A stretch of DNA of 64,000 nt from positions 496,001-560,000 of the forward strand of contig JAMXSV010000024.1 of NCBI GenBank assembly GCA_027559495.1, given 5' to 3'. Positions 1-11,800 of the stretch are shown here, piece by piece. Both the position numbers and the translations under genes were made by a program. Positions within the stretch are counted from its first letter, which is position 1, and each line of letters starts with the position of its first letter. This stretch comes from Aurifilum marmelostoma (lineage: Eukaryota > Ascomycota > Sordariomycetes > Diaporthales > Cryphonectriaceae). Under the pieces are notes generated by a model. It was not told the DNA's origin. It did not search any database and saw only the letters and a list, made by a program, of their open reading frames with translations.

Positions 1-321
1 TTCTGAGTTCTCAATGATCTTAGGAGTCTTGCCCTCCATGATGGCAACGGCCGAGTTGGTGGTGCCGAGATCGATACCGATCACGGCGCCCTTGACCTTC
101 TCATCTGTAGACTGGAAACGTGCGAACGCAGGAGAGGCAGACTTGTGCAGGAAGCCCGCAGAGCGGGTGGCTCTTGGGAGCTGCAGTGATTGAAAGGACC
201 TGCTGTCAGCTTCATATTTCTTTCTCAGAGCTTCAAATCTAGAAGAGAGGAGGATTCAGGTCAAGCTGATTTGTCGAAATGGGGCACAACTCACAGCTCT
301 CGAAAGGCGCGACGACAACAT
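1..321 (-). CDS. SSC1: Mitochondrial Hsp70 (SSC1-type), 5' end only
   Basis: Matrix chaperone that drives protein import and folding and supports Fe-S cluster assembly. Only the N-terminus is in the window. Exon 1 is 321-295 (nine codons, start MLSSRLSRA), a GTGAGT donor opens an intron at 294-181, and exon 2 runs 180-1 and continues off the left edge. The joined frame gives a basic, Ser/Ala/Arg-rich presequence, then the Hsp70 phosphate-1 loop GIDLGTTNSAVAIMEGK at about residues 43-59. 'AVAIMEGK' after GTTNS is typical of the mitochondrial branch rather than cytosolic SSA or ER BiP. The start is the first ATG before the presequence, and the phase-0 junction is clean. About 69 of the roughly 660-680 residues usual for the family are present. 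The gene is divergent from the DUF2415 gene, with about 1.4 kb between the starts. Confidence 0.93.
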
Positions 322-1314
322 TTTGAATGTGATGAAATGGCACGAAACTCTCTTCCCAGAGGAGAACGTAGAAAAAAAGCCGGAGAAGAATCGCTCGAAA
401 ATGCGATCGAGGAACGGGAGAGTGGTGGTGGTGTTGATGGAAGAGAATCCGGTGGTCGCTATGTGATCACTTTCGGATATGGAGAAAGATATGTAAGTGG
501 GAGCGAGAGAAAAAAAAAGCTTCAGCAAAAAAAAATTCATGACGCTGCCGATCGAGAAGCTTCTGCGGAACGGCGAAAATTTGCCTGCCACACACCCTCG
601 GCTGAGAGATGCGCTATGATCAAGAGGTGGACCGTGCATCAACTTTTTTCTTTTTCACTGGATCCTTGTCCCTGTAGGTGCTGTGGGAGTCCTTGTCCAC
701 TTGCACATGCAGACAATAGGACTCGAAAAAGAAAGATACAGTATCTACTGACTGCATGCTGTCAAAGTGATGTTGCACTGCAGCTGAAGGCATGGTCCAG
801 ATAATCGAGGACTGTGAAGTCTTATGTGATTGTCTGATTCTGACAGCCTGCAGATGCAAGGGCTACGTACAGGCGTACTATAATATGGTGTCACCCTTTT
901 GGAAAACATTTTTCCTGTCTACTGCTATGTATGTACATAGTACTGTGAACTGACAGTACAGCATTCTGTGACCCCTGCTGTGCCTGAGCGAGATGCTAAT
1001 GCCCTCCAGCTGACGTAGCTTATAGGACATACACAGGACTGTGACTAGAGTATTGACTGCTGGCGCTGGCTGGCTGCACAATGGGCCAGGCCGAGTCAAA
1101 GGCCTAAAAGTAGGGAAGTCAAGGTACTAGGAACCACTTTGCCACCTGTGTCTGCCACTGTAATTCAAGTACTCAGTACCTTGTCTCCAAAATACCTACC
1201 AACCATTAACACCATAGTAATACTGTACATAGTCATAGTAAGAACAATCGCCCCCTGGTCGGCGGCCTTGTTCTTTTTTACAGATGCAGTCACCAGTGAC
1301 GATGGGGCTCAGGC

Positions 1315-1345
<31 letters not shown>

Positions 1346-1699
1346 CACTTGCTATGTACAGTCCCATCCGCAAGCAAGTCCCCGGACCACCATCCACCAT
1401 CTCCTGTCAACCTTTTTTATCTTCTATGCCATCAACTTTTCTGTCCACATAATTCTCCTGGCTTGCCACTGCAGACAAGCTGCCAGACCAGTCGTGACAT
1501 CAGTCGTCCCTCCGACAACCTTGCTCAACTTTCCACATCCAAAAGCCTACAACGACCCACCTCTTCTTCCCTACCCAGCTGCTAATCTCCCTTTCGGCGC
1601 ATATCCATTGACATCACCCATCTTCCCCGTCACGTCACTCATCGTGGACCCCGTCCATGCCTCCTCAGCCTTGAAGCTTGGAGCCTCGCATTCGGCAAC
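322..1699. other. Divergent intergenic/promoter region
   Basis: This 1.4 kb lies between the starts of the divergently transcribed mtHsp70 and DUF2415 genes. It holds A-rich tracts next to the Hsp70 leader, a candidate heat-shock element near 551-564, and a (TAC)n microsatellite of about ten units at 1316-1344. Open frames here lack splice support or composition that would make them genes. I see no RNA gene. Confidence 0.6.
551..564 (-). promoter_or_regulatory. Candidate heat-shock element upstream of mtHsp70
   Basis: Read on the gene strand, this stretch holds GAA-nn-TTC-nn-GAT, a three-unit heat-shock element with one mismatch in the last unit. Its core AGAAGCTTCT (555-564) is a perfect palindrome. 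It lies about 235 bp upstream of the Hsp70 start codon. HSF1 regulation of SSC1 is known in yeast; binding here is inferred from the motif and position only. Confidence 0.3.
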
Positions 1700-4374
1700 A
1701 TGGCCGTCACGGATGATAGGATGTATGTTTCCTTGTTGCAATAATCCAAAACCCTCAGAAACTTGCTGCGATTCATGATCCCTCTCATCGCGATACACAC
1801 ACACACACGCACGCACGCACGCAGCCTGTCGCGTCCCTTTTCCCAGCATTTTGCGACACGCGCTTGCGGTATTTGGTCTGGGGCTGACGGAAACCTGCAT
1901 GCAGATATCATCCAACCGACGCCCTAATCCTCAAGAAACCCAGACGTCACTACCGTGTCGGTCTGCGCTGCGAGTACGTCTCCCTCCTCTCCCCAGTATA
2001 CCGAACCGAGAGCGTCCTCTTTCGCCAGTCAACCTCGTACATCCGGCTAATCAGGACATGATGTGTGTTGCAGGCACTGGCAGCTACGATCGCAGATTGG
2101 CCTATCCTCTTCGCAACATGTCTACTATGTAGGTGGCAGCGGCAATACACAGGTCCACAGGCTCGACACGGCCGCCCACGAGAGCGAGGTCGTCAAGCTC
2201 CTCACCTTTGTCCCCCGCTGCCTAGTCGCCAGGAACGGCTGGGTGTGCTGCGGCGGGGAGAATGGCGAGTTTGTCGGTTTCCAGGTGAACGAGGCTGGCG
2301 AGAGCATCGAGAACCCCAGCATGGAGAACAGCGAGCGCGATCGAGGCGGTGCTAATACCCTTCCGGCCACCGATCCTGCCTCGATTCTCTTCCGAGAGTA
2401 CATGCAGAGCACCGGGCGTAGGCACCACGGGCTCGATACTCTCAATGACGACGACTCGGACTTCTCGCCTGAGGATCGACTGCAGATGGCGCTCGACAAT
2501 GCGTCCGACGCGGCCGATTCCCTGCCACCTTTGATTCCAGGAAGCCCCAGGACCGATGCTGCTAATAACAGCAACAGCACCGGCACCGGCATCAGCATCA
2601 GTGGCAACACCAGCGGCAACATCAACGACAGCATCAGCGGCAAAGATCTTGTTGCGCGGTCCAAGACCTTCGGCAAGGAGCGTGTCAACTGCATCACCCT
2701 CTGGTTCCTCCCCGGCTCCGATGTCGACAGGGCCCGCGGCGCCTACCCACAGCCTGTGGCAGTGCTTGCAAATAACGACAAGCACGTCACCATCGTGGAC
2801 CTGGCCGACCAGGAGGCTGTGGACGAGCTCTCTTATCCCGACTACGTCAATCGTGCCCTGATCTCACCCGACGGCCGGCTGCTTGTCGCCATCTGTGATG
2901 ATCCGTATCTCTACATCCACGAGCGGGTCCCAAAGCAGAAGCAGCCTGCTGCCGGGCAGGGCCTGTTCACTCGCAAGGATGTCGTGGGCTTTGAGTGGAA
3001 GCTCTGCGCCAAGACGCACCTCAAGAGCCAGCGGAAGGAGGACCGCTCTGACCAGCGCGGCAGTTTCGCCGCCTGCTTCTCGAGCACGGGCCGCTACCTC
3101 GCGGTCGGCACGCAGTACGGAGTCATCTCGGTCTTTGAGACGGCAGCCTTCACAGAGGGCGGCGGCCGCGACCCCCTCATCACCACATTCGAGTCTTCAA
3201 GACCACAGCAGGAGCAGGGGGGCGATCCGAGATATGGCCTTCTGTCCTGGTCCGTTCGATCTCTTGGCCTGGACGGAGCACCGCGGCCATATCGGCATTG
3301 CCGACGTTCGCAGCAACTATACCTCGCGGCAGGTCCTGGACCTCAACGCTTACGACGACTACGACCACCTGATGGTCACCGAGAAGGGCTCCATCGACCC
3401 GCGCCTGCTGGAGAGGAACGAGCGGGGCGAGCTGGCACTTGCAGACCCGGGCGAGACTGCGGCGCGGCGGACGACGCGCCGACCTGCCACTGACTACCAC
3501 CCGCCTCTGAACGCGGATGAGACGATGATCCTGGAGGCCCACATCGAGCAGCGGAGACGACGGGACCAGGCCGCCACCCGTGGCCCGTCGGCCGTCGGGA
3601 CTAGGTTGATCGAGCGGCTGCAGAACCGCGTGGCCTCGACCCGTGAGGCTCTGCCGAGCACGTCTGCAAGGAACAGCAGCAACGGAAACAGCAGCAATAG
3701 CAATACCAACAACACCCGCGTGAGTGATCTCATCGAAATGCACCGGGACTGGCTCCGCGAGCCGCAGTCAGGGGCAGCGCGTGCCCGACGCCGTGCCGAG
3801 GCGGCGTCTCTACCACAAGCTGAACGCGCCGCCAACGCTGCGGCCAACCTGCGCGTGATCCGGGCTCACATGGCTAGACTCCGAGACTTTTCGGAGCCCT
3901 CCCGCGCAGACAGCCCTGCCACCAACTCCAACACTGACCTTGACAATCTGTACCAGAGCACCTTTGACGCCTTGGGTTCCGCGTCCAACCCCGAGCCTGG
4001 AGCTGGCGACTCGTCCGGCGAGCGCCCGAGAGACTACCTGGCGTCGGTCTGGAGCACGATCCTCCGCCACCGAGATCACCAAGAGGCCGCCGACTTTACG
4101 CTTTCGCGGATAAGAGCCGCTCGTATGGCCGAGCGGGCTGCAACGATGCATCCGGGCAACCACCAGCCTGACGATACGGCCGGACTGGTATGGGGTGACG
4201 ACGGGCGTACTCTGTAGGCTTGACCCAGTGTCTGCTTCTTCTCCCTGTCGGTGATTCTATCGGCTGACGATTTCCTCTTCTTCTCTTAGGATTGTTGGTG
4301 CTGAGGACGGCATCTACGAGTTCCAGGTCGACCTGTTCAGCAGGAAACTTTTCCCCAGCCTCACCATGCGCTGA
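1700..4374 (+). CDS. DUF2415 domain protein (WD40-like), frame broken at a G6 run
   Basis: Conserved fungal protein with a WD40/beta-propeller-like N-terminal half and a DUF2415 segment; its function is not established. Exons: 1700-1722, 1905-1973, 2074-4213, 4290-4374. Introns have GTATGT, GTACGT and GTAGGC donors, and all phases agree. The N-terminus (MAVTDDRIYHPTDALIL, then HYRVGLR) and the block GWVCCGGENGEF match what I recall of the family. The DUF2415 segment (FDLLAWTEHRGHIGIADVRS) follows at about residue 420, then a long Arg/Ala-rich region and a C-terminus with VGAEDGIYEF. The frame shifts by +1 at six Gs (3217-3222), just before the DUF2415 segment. With five Gs the whole gene is one 771-residue reading frame. 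No intron fits the break. A real null allele is possible, but a homopolymer error is likelier. Confidence 0.85.
1792..1823. repeat. (AC)n/(ACGC)n microsatellite in DUF2415 intron 1
   Basis: Alternating acac... passing into cgcacgcacgcac inside the first intron of the DUF2415 gene. It is a simple repeat with no evident function. Confidence 0.8.
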
Positions 4375-5174
4375 GGTGTTCCCGGTCGGCAGTAAATCTC
4401 ATCCATTGATTTCGGTATCAGCGGCGTTTCAGGAGTCTAGCAATCGGTCAACAATAGTGCAACGGCATTTAGGCGGCGGTCTTTAGGTGTTTTTTGGCCT
4501 TATGATGGTGAATCGGCTCTGCTCTTCTCTTTCTGCCCCTTTGGGGGGGTTTTTTGTTTTGTCTTTTTTTCGCCCTGAGAGACCTGTGATGGTAGTCTCG
4601 TCCTGAGGATAATTCTACTGGGTACTTTTTCATTTCTTTGCCATGCTCACGGCAACAGCAACAAACACCACTTGAAAAGTTCCATGGGGTTTTGATATAT
4701 GCTGCTTTTTCTTTGCCCCCATAGGCGTCACGGCGCAAGGCTGGTCCAGTGGTTACTGAGAGAGGAGAGAACTACTATGAACACAAATGACAAACACCCT
4801 GCATACACGAAAAGTTGGCGGGTAAAGGAGAGGATGCAATCAGTCTAGGACACACAAGAGAGCAGGAATGAGGCTGCACACAATCAAGTCTAGTCATTTC
4901 CTCAACTTGCCTTTGCGATATTGAGACTTGAGTACTTTTCGATAGTTGATGGCACCAACACTCTTTGTTGAATACTACTTTCTGGGGACCATTTGAGGCC
5001 GAAACCACAGACCGTCGAGCAGAAGCAACTCTTTATGCTTCAGCAGGTATCTATCTTGTGAGGCTATCTATCATCTACACTGACCTGCCCCCTCATCCAC
5101 CATGTACGTTCCAAACAACGCTTTGCGGATCTATTAAATCCTCCGCCAAAACACCAACCCCCCCTCCTCCCCCT
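4375..5174. other. Convergent 3' intergenic region
   Basis: Shared downstream region of the DUF2415 gene (+) and the L-2-hydroxyglutarate dehydrogenase gene (-). It has T-rich and G-rich tracts (4490-4570) and no convincing coding sequence. Confidence 0.6.
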
Positions 5175-6665
5175 TCACCTATACAACAGACCCTCCACCC
5201 TCTCAGCAATAGCCAAGCAGCTTGTCAGCCCAGGACTCTCAATCCCCAGCAGGTTCACCCAGCCTTCCCAGCCCTCCTCCTTCTGGATAATAAAATCATT
5301 AAACTTTTGCCCGTCCATGACTGCCCCACCAGGCGCGAGCTTGGGCCGTATCCCAGCATAATCTGGCGCCAGGGCCCCGACGTCCACGCCAGGCAGGTAG
5401 CGCTTGATCTCGCGCACGGCCGTGTCCATCCTGCTCCCGTTCACGGCGAGATCGTCGGGGCTGTCGACCCACTCGACGTCCGGGCCGAACTTGATGCGGC
5501 CGCCCATGTCCATGGTCAGGTGGGTGCCGAGGCCGCCGTGGCCAGGCACGGGCGCCGGGTAGATGAGGGTGTCCACCTTGGGGTGCGAGGCGGTGTAGGA
5601 AAAGTAGTTGCCCTTGGCGTAGTAGAGTTTCCTGTGCTGCTCGGGCGGGGCGATGAGGTTGTGGATGTCGACGGCGCCCAGGCCCGCGGCGTTGACGAGC
5701 GTGGCCGCGGTGATGGTCGTGCCCTCCTGCTCTTGTCCGCCTGCCCGGACCGTCACCTCCCACCCGCCTGCCCCCGGCTTGCTCCCCAGACCCGCCAGCG
5801 GCCTGACGGCACTGACAGGCGACCCAGGCGCAAACGTACCCCCGGCCTCCTCGAACTGGCCCAGCAGCGCCACCATCAGCGCATGACTGTCCACGATCCC
5901 GGTGGTAGGCGACTCCAAACACCCGGCCTCGGCCCGCACGAACGGCTCCCGCCTGGCCAGCTCCTCCTTCCCGACCCACCGGACCGGCGCCCTGCCCCCG
6001 AGGGCGTCCTCACAGTGCCGAAACACCTTCTCCAGCGCCTCGCGCCCGGCGTCGTCCTGGGCAACGATGAACTTGCCGCAGTTGCGGTGCGGCACGGCGT
6101 GGCGGGCGCAGAACTCGTAGAGCATCCGGCGGCCGCGCGTGCAGAGGTCCGTCTTGAGGGTGCCGGGCCCGTAGTAGAGGCCGGCGTGAATGACCTCGCT
6201 GTTGCGGGACGAGGTTTCGGTGCCTGGGTGGAGGTGGCGTTCTAGGAGGAGGGTGGAGGGGTTTTTCTGGGCCAGGGCGCGGGCTATCGCGAGGCCTACT
6301 ACGCCGGCGCCTATGATCTGGGGGTGTTTGTGAGTCTTTGATCATGATAGTGGTGAAGGGTTTTTCTGGGCTCTGAGCGTGTGTGTGTGTGTGTGCGCGC
6401 GCGCGCGTACACGTATAAATCCAGTCCAAAAGGCGGTCGACATGAGAATAATATACCCTCAACTCACAAAGGACTCTCACACATACACACACATCCGCTC
6501 TTTCATAGACCAACAGGAGCAACAGATTCATGAATAAGTATGGTACAAACTCACCACATGCTCAAAATCAACCCGCCTCGCAGCCGTAGACGAGAACAAC
6601 CGCCGCCGGGGAGCAGCAGTATTGGCCTTCAGGAGCCGTCCTCCTGCGGCCGTTCTTGAGAACAT
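5175..6665 (-). CDS. L2HGDH: L-2-hydroxyglutarate dehydrogenase, mitochondrial
   Basis: FAD-dependent oxidoreductase of the DAO/LhgO family that oxidises L-2-hydroxyglutarate to 2-oxoglutarate, a metabolite-repair step in mitochondria. Exon 1 is 6665-6555 and exon 2 is 6317-5175; the 237-nt intron has a GTGAGT donor and CAG acceptor, and the product is 417 aa. The N-terminus (MFSRTAAGGRLLKANTAAPR) is an Arg/Ser/Ala-rich, acid-free presequence. DFEHV then joins IIGAGVVGLA, the Rossmann dinucleotide motif GxGxxG (about residues 40-45). RNSEVIHAGLYYGPGTLK and the later block GGLGTHLTMDMGGRIKFGPD are characteristic of L2HGDH. DYAGIRPKL and GIESPGLTSCLAIAE close the FAD domain. Length fits the family. 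It is convergent with the DUF2415 gene. The intron carries a (GT)n/(GC)n repeat near 6379-6408. Confidence 0.92.
6379..6408. repeat. (GT)n(GC)n alternating purine-pyrimidine tract
   Basis: Alternating gtgtgt followed by gcgcgc inside the intron of the L-2-hydroxyglutarate dehydrogenase gene. Such tracts can adopt Z-DNA and vary in length. No function is evident. Confidence 0.75.
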
Positions 6666-7593
6666 GCTTCCAGCAGAGAAAGAAAAAAGAGCAAGAGACT
6701 TGGAGGGCAACAAGTCTTGAAAATTCTCTAATTTGTTCTTCTTCTTGTATATGTGCAAGGTTGTAAGTCAGAGTTAGTTACTGTACATGGCACTATTCAG
6801 TCTGATAGGGAAAAACTCCGGATGACGCAATCGCGAATATCCACAGCCTTCAGATCATCCATGTATATAGATCGACGGGGTAAAAGAAGCGAGGAACGAT
6901 GGGCAGAGCCAGGAAATCTCCACGATCAGTTTCTAATTTAGCTTGACAGATATCAAATACTGCCAAAAGTGGCTTAATAAAAAGAATGAAAAAAACAGTG
7001 TGTATGCATACTGGTGTGAAAACAATGAGACAGGCGCGTGGTGTAAGACTAAATGAATGCATATTACTCGTTCCACACCATTGCAGTGGCTTTCGAACAA
7101 GGTCAACTAATCAGGTCCGAGTTCTCGCAGAAAGCGTTGCCCCGATTGTTTTGAACAGAAACAAGGAGTTCAAAAAGGGGAGCGTTCGTCGTTGAGAATA
7201 ACAAGGCCTAGGATGAGCAACTTCTGTATGTTTTGATCCTGCCTCTGGTTAATGAAGTCGTGATTAGGTTGAGGACGTCAACCTCTCCTCTCCGCTGACC
7301 AGGCCCCTTCTTCTCATCATTATTCACAACATTAAAGGAACATGCTACTCCTGCCTTCCTAGCCGAATCGATTCCAGTCCATAATACAGAGAGGAAAACA
7401 CAGCACCAAGGTTTATGCAGCCATTTAGACATGAAGGCTTTGTCATTTCTCCAACGCCATTGCCCTCGATCCCATAACCATATCCTGGACCTCGGGTCTT
7501 ATCACGACCTTTGCCATAACGCCAGAGTAATCCGCCTTCCCTTGACACCGTGTAAGACCAAACTCAAGTTTTCTGCCAGTTCTTCCGGGGCCT
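6666..7593. other. Intergenic region
   Basis: About 0.9 kb upstream of the L-2-hydroxyglutarate dehydrogenase gene and downstream of the coiled-coil gene, both on the minus strand. It is moderately AT-rich (6740-7000) and I see no coding or RNA feature. Confidence 0.6.
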
Positions 7594-8846
7594 TCATTCA
7601 TCCTTGGGCGTCTCTCGCACCGAGAAGCTAGCTTCTGACCCCGAGGCAGCTGCAGCCCCGGCAGGCCTAGCCTCCTCGGACACTGATTCCGACCTCGTCA
7701 AGCCTGAGTGATGCGTAGGCTCCCGGGTGACGGAGGCCATTCCACCGCTCTCGAGTTGTCGTTCTACGTTATCACGTCAGCAAGAATTATTCGACCTGAT
7801 TGACTATTGGCTCATCCATTGCAAGGAAAGGACTGCCACATAACACTCACCCAGGTCTCGAATACGATGCCGAAGCATCTGGTTCTCCCTCGTCAGCATC
7901 TGCGTCTCCGCCTGATAAAAGGCACTCTCGTCTCTGCCGCCCAGCATAAAAGGTTCCGCGCTCTCTTGACTGATAGAGGTAGACCGCAGCCTGGGCGAGG
8001 CACCACGGCTGGGGGTTCGAGATCGGTGCCTCAGGTCGCCACGAGCAAGGTCGAAAGAACTGCGAGGGAACACTGGTGTTCGGGGCAAAGAGCCCGTGGA
8101 AGGGGCAGTCGGATTGGCAGAGTGGGCAAAGGAGGTTGTAGAAATAGGCTGCGCAGCCAAGGCTGGGGTGGACTGGCCGGGAGAGTCTTCGCCGGCGATG
8201 GCCGACTGGTTCTGGAGCTGCAAGATTTGTGCCTGCTGTTGACGAATCTGGAGGAGCAGCCGGTTCTGTATTGGGGGGGGACATAAAAGTCAGCGCATGA
8301 TCCCAAAAAGGCCGTTCGGGTGTCACTGTCGTACCACTTGGGCTTCCTGCTCGGCCTCCAGCTCCTGATGTAGCTCGCCCAGGCTTGGGGCGCGGTGATG
8401 AGGAGGCTCAGTGCCCGTCATCAGCGGTGACGAGGAAGACGGCGCGATGGGGCTTGTCACGTGGGAGCGGTGGGCAGTCTCCTGGACCATCTCTCCCGGG
8501 CCAGGGACAGCGGGATCGTTGAATTGGAGGTTCATGAGGACCTGGGATCGCCTGCGGCCGTTGCTAGAGGATGTCGTGACCTGTCGGGAGAGGGAGCCAG
8601 AGGAGCCTGTGATCAAATCGTACTTGCGTTAGTATAGGGCAAGAGACCCTGGGGAGACCTTGGAAATGGTGAGGTTGGGGAGGAATCGGACGCACGTCTT
8701 GAGCTCTGGTGTTGCAAGCCAGCATTGACAGCAGCAGCGGCCTGGAGGGAAGTCGATGCAGACCGGCTTGGGGAGGGCGACGGGGAGCTGGCCTGTCGTC
8801 GGGTAGGCGAGGTAGCAGACTCGCTGCCGTGGTTATTGGAAGACAT
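7594..8846 (-). CDS. Coiled-coil protein of unknown function
   Basis: I do not recognise a named family. Four exons (8846-8696, 8606-8335, 8265-7851, 7763-7594) join in phase to give 335 aa. Intron 1 has a GTGCGT donor and the near-perfect branch point TACTAAC; intron 2 has GTACGA, and intron 3 has GTGAGT. The start is MSSNNHGSE. The N-terminal third is Ser/Pro/Thr-rich and probably disordered. A glutamine-rich helix (LHQELEAEQEAQV into LLLQIRQQQAQILQLQNQ, about residues 125-160) and a second Leu-heptad helix (MLTRENQMLRHRIRDLERQL, about 260-280) look like coiled coils and may mediate dimerisation. Between them lies a Ser/Arg-rich stretch with several RSS/RTPS sites. No basic DNA-contact region precedes the second helix, so bZIP is not supported. 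The frame continues upstream of the chosen ATG through a poly-Ser/Thr tract, so a longer N-terminus cannot be excluded. Confidence 0.7.
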
Positions 8847-11800
8847 GGTGCTTAACGCTGGCGGAACCGCAGAGGCAGGTGTGCGCGAGGTGGTGGTCGT
8901 AGTGGAGGAGGAGGAGGAAGACGAGGAAGAAGAGGAGGTGCTGGTGGTTGCGAGAGGAGCTGTCGTTAATGGTGGAGCTGTCGAGAGAGAGAGGAGGGAG
9001 GGAGGGAGTTGAGATCGGGCATGGCGGTCCAGGCCCTCTTTTTCTTCTAGTTCGTTATGGCTCAGAAGGAGGAGGAACGAGTTGAAGGCGCAAGTCAAGC
9101 TAATGGGGAAAGGCTGATTTCTTGTGAGCTTGCGTTGAGGAGGCGAGGTCACGCATCTGCCAAGGCCAGGAGCAGTGGCAGGTGCATCTGGGGGTGGTCT
9201 GTTGGGTTGGCTATTGGCTTGTCATACTGTACGTGCGGAGGAAGATATTCACTATGCGGTAATAGGCAGTATGCACCATGTCGTAGGTATGTACTCTGTG
9301 TGTATGCGCTGCAGTAACAAATGGCGGGGCTGTGCTGGGCGCTGGGGTAGGGAGCTTGACTGCTATGAGCTCACTGGAGGGGGCCGCATTGTGGAGGGGC
9401 ACAGTGACCACTTGCGTCACTGGACCCTCTCTTCTCTCCAAATTCCAGGGTTCACCGTCCCTGTAGCAGATGCTACTAATGTACACACACACTTAACTGC
9501 ACTACTTGGTAACCACATCGAATAAGCAGTCAAATACTGACACACAAAGACACAAGATGACACTCCCGCCATCACCACCAGCTCAAGAGTCTATTCATCA
9601 AGAGAGCAACAATTAGGGAAAGGAAGGGAAGGAAAAAAAAAAAGAGGAAAACAAACAAGGCAACACTAGGCTAAAGAGGACCAACTCTTTTGGCTAGGCC
9701 CGGTCATCGAGTTCGTTTGCAGTGATTATGGTGTGTCATGCTGATCCAAGCCAGATCTTGCCCACCACATGACCGTCTCTAGGCGGCCTAAGTCCTTGCC
9801 GGCAGCTGTGACCTCGAGATCTCGATGTCTCTCCTGCCCTCTTTCTTTCTCTCTCTCTGTCTGTGTGTGTGTGTCTACGTGACTGCCTGTCGTCTGTTTA
9901 TGGCGCGAAAACGGTTGAACAAGACGTACAAGCCCCAGGCACGAGCACAACCAAGTGTCGCCTTCTGCCTGCTTCCTCCCGACCTGAACACCGACGCACC
10001 ATGTTCCATCACACCACTTATACGCCTCCTCGACTGATCTGCCGTATGATCCAATCAGATTGACCATGATACTGGCTTAGGTCCATGACCATTATGACCT
10101 CCACCGTTAATATCTGTCTGCCGTGTGGTGCGCGATAACCACCAGCCTGTATTCCGAACCTCGCGCAAATGCAAGACATTCTGCTCTCATGCCCTCCCTC
10201 CTACACCTCGAGCCTGGTCGCTCCGCACAATGATACCAATGATAACATGTGTCTGCGATCTCTACAGGCTGGTTTGAACGGAACAGATGACCTCTCGTCT
10301 CAGCCCTATCAAGGCCTAGAGCGTTCATGTTGTCCCAGGTTTCTCGGGTAGTGACGGTCCCCACCGTCGATGCTCCCATCTATCCACGAGGGGTCTGTGG
10401 CGGGGCGAGTAAGATGAAAAGGCCACGGTCATGAGAGCTGCGACGGTCTGTTCTTCGGGTCCGACTTGCACAGCCAAACATTACGAGACCGTGAATCATG
10501 GCTCACGGTCTCCGGAGACTTTGCGTCAAGCTCGATCGTGGCCACGACACTCTGCACTCTTCACCCGGGATGCCTCTATGGCCTCTGTGACGAGTCTCAT
10601 TGCGCGTCAGCTCACTTAAGCGAATTGTTGGGAAGGCCGGACAAACGCCTAATCCACACAGTTCGCAGCCGACGCTTCGACGCTTTGACGCTTGTGAAGC
10701 ACCTCATCGTTCACCTCAACGGGACAGACAAGTGTTGCCCGCTCCGGTGCAATGCCGAGAGTCCGATATTATACCAGCTACGAGGGCCAAGATTCCTCAT
10801 GCAAATCTCTGACGCTCGGCACCATATTAAGCTTTTTGTTCCTCTTTTCGGCCTCACCAGCATGCTTTTCAGCACGACACCTAGCGCTCCTCTTGAGATT
10901 GGGGTGACAAGCAGCCTAGCACATTCTGTCAGAGCACACACACTTCATCTCACTTGGGAGAGAGGAACAGCCCCAACACGGATCATTTTCCCTGGCCGTC
11001 GTTTCCTTGAGGGCCCATGACCCAGCGCGTCAAGGTTGTCATTCACCCGAACCTCCTCGGCGCGAAAGACAACCACGTGGAAATCGTGGTTCCTGCTGTA
11101 TAAGAATGAACACCAACTGTCGATACCTGGCCCAATGTTGTTGGAACTCTACTACGGCACCCAGGCAACCGACTGAGTCAATGCACTGCCGGGCCGGCAC
11201 TTATTAACTTTTGTGGCTTCGGATCTCGCTACTTCACAGAAAGGAGACAGAGAGAGCAAGACTACTGCTGTGCTTGTGCTGTGACGAAGAGATCGCAGAA
11301 ACAAGGTTGGCCCTCGTGAAGTGAGCAGCCTCTGGGCCGCGATGTCACTCTTAGGCTCTACGGGCGGGGAGACGGACGGGTCTTGGGGACGCACGCGATA
11401 AGCTACGGCAAAGCTGGATTTGGTAATTCCAGGCCCAGCCGTCGCGTAGACAGCGGAGTGTACAATAACGTGCTAAGCCAAGGAAGCCGCTGTTAGCCTG
11501 GGCGTGAGTCCTGGTTACTCTGTGGTTTGTTGACTACTTATGCACAGGCGATCTGGAATAGAGAAGCCGGACGAGCATGTTTTTTTTTTTTTGGGAGGGG
11601 GGGGAGGGGGGGCGAATTGGACACTCTTTCTTTCTTTCTTCTTCGTATATACGAGCAGTATTGCTTTTGTTTGCTCGTTCTGGCATTCTATTCTTGTACG
11701 CGCAACAAGACCCGCGCGGCTCGGGGTACGACGCTGTGTGGGTTTTTTTTCCTACACGAACGGTTCGTTGGCAAAAAGCAGAAGTTGGGCCTTGGCTGTC

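Noticed and set aside
8844..9152. Longer N-terminus for the coiled-coil protein
   Set aside because: The extension is a poly-Ser/Thr translation of a GA/CT microsatellite; it could be part of the leader.
10466..11020. 184-codon open stretch in the gene desert
   Set aside because: Begins with TTG, has no ATG near its start, no splice context and no resemblance to a protein family.
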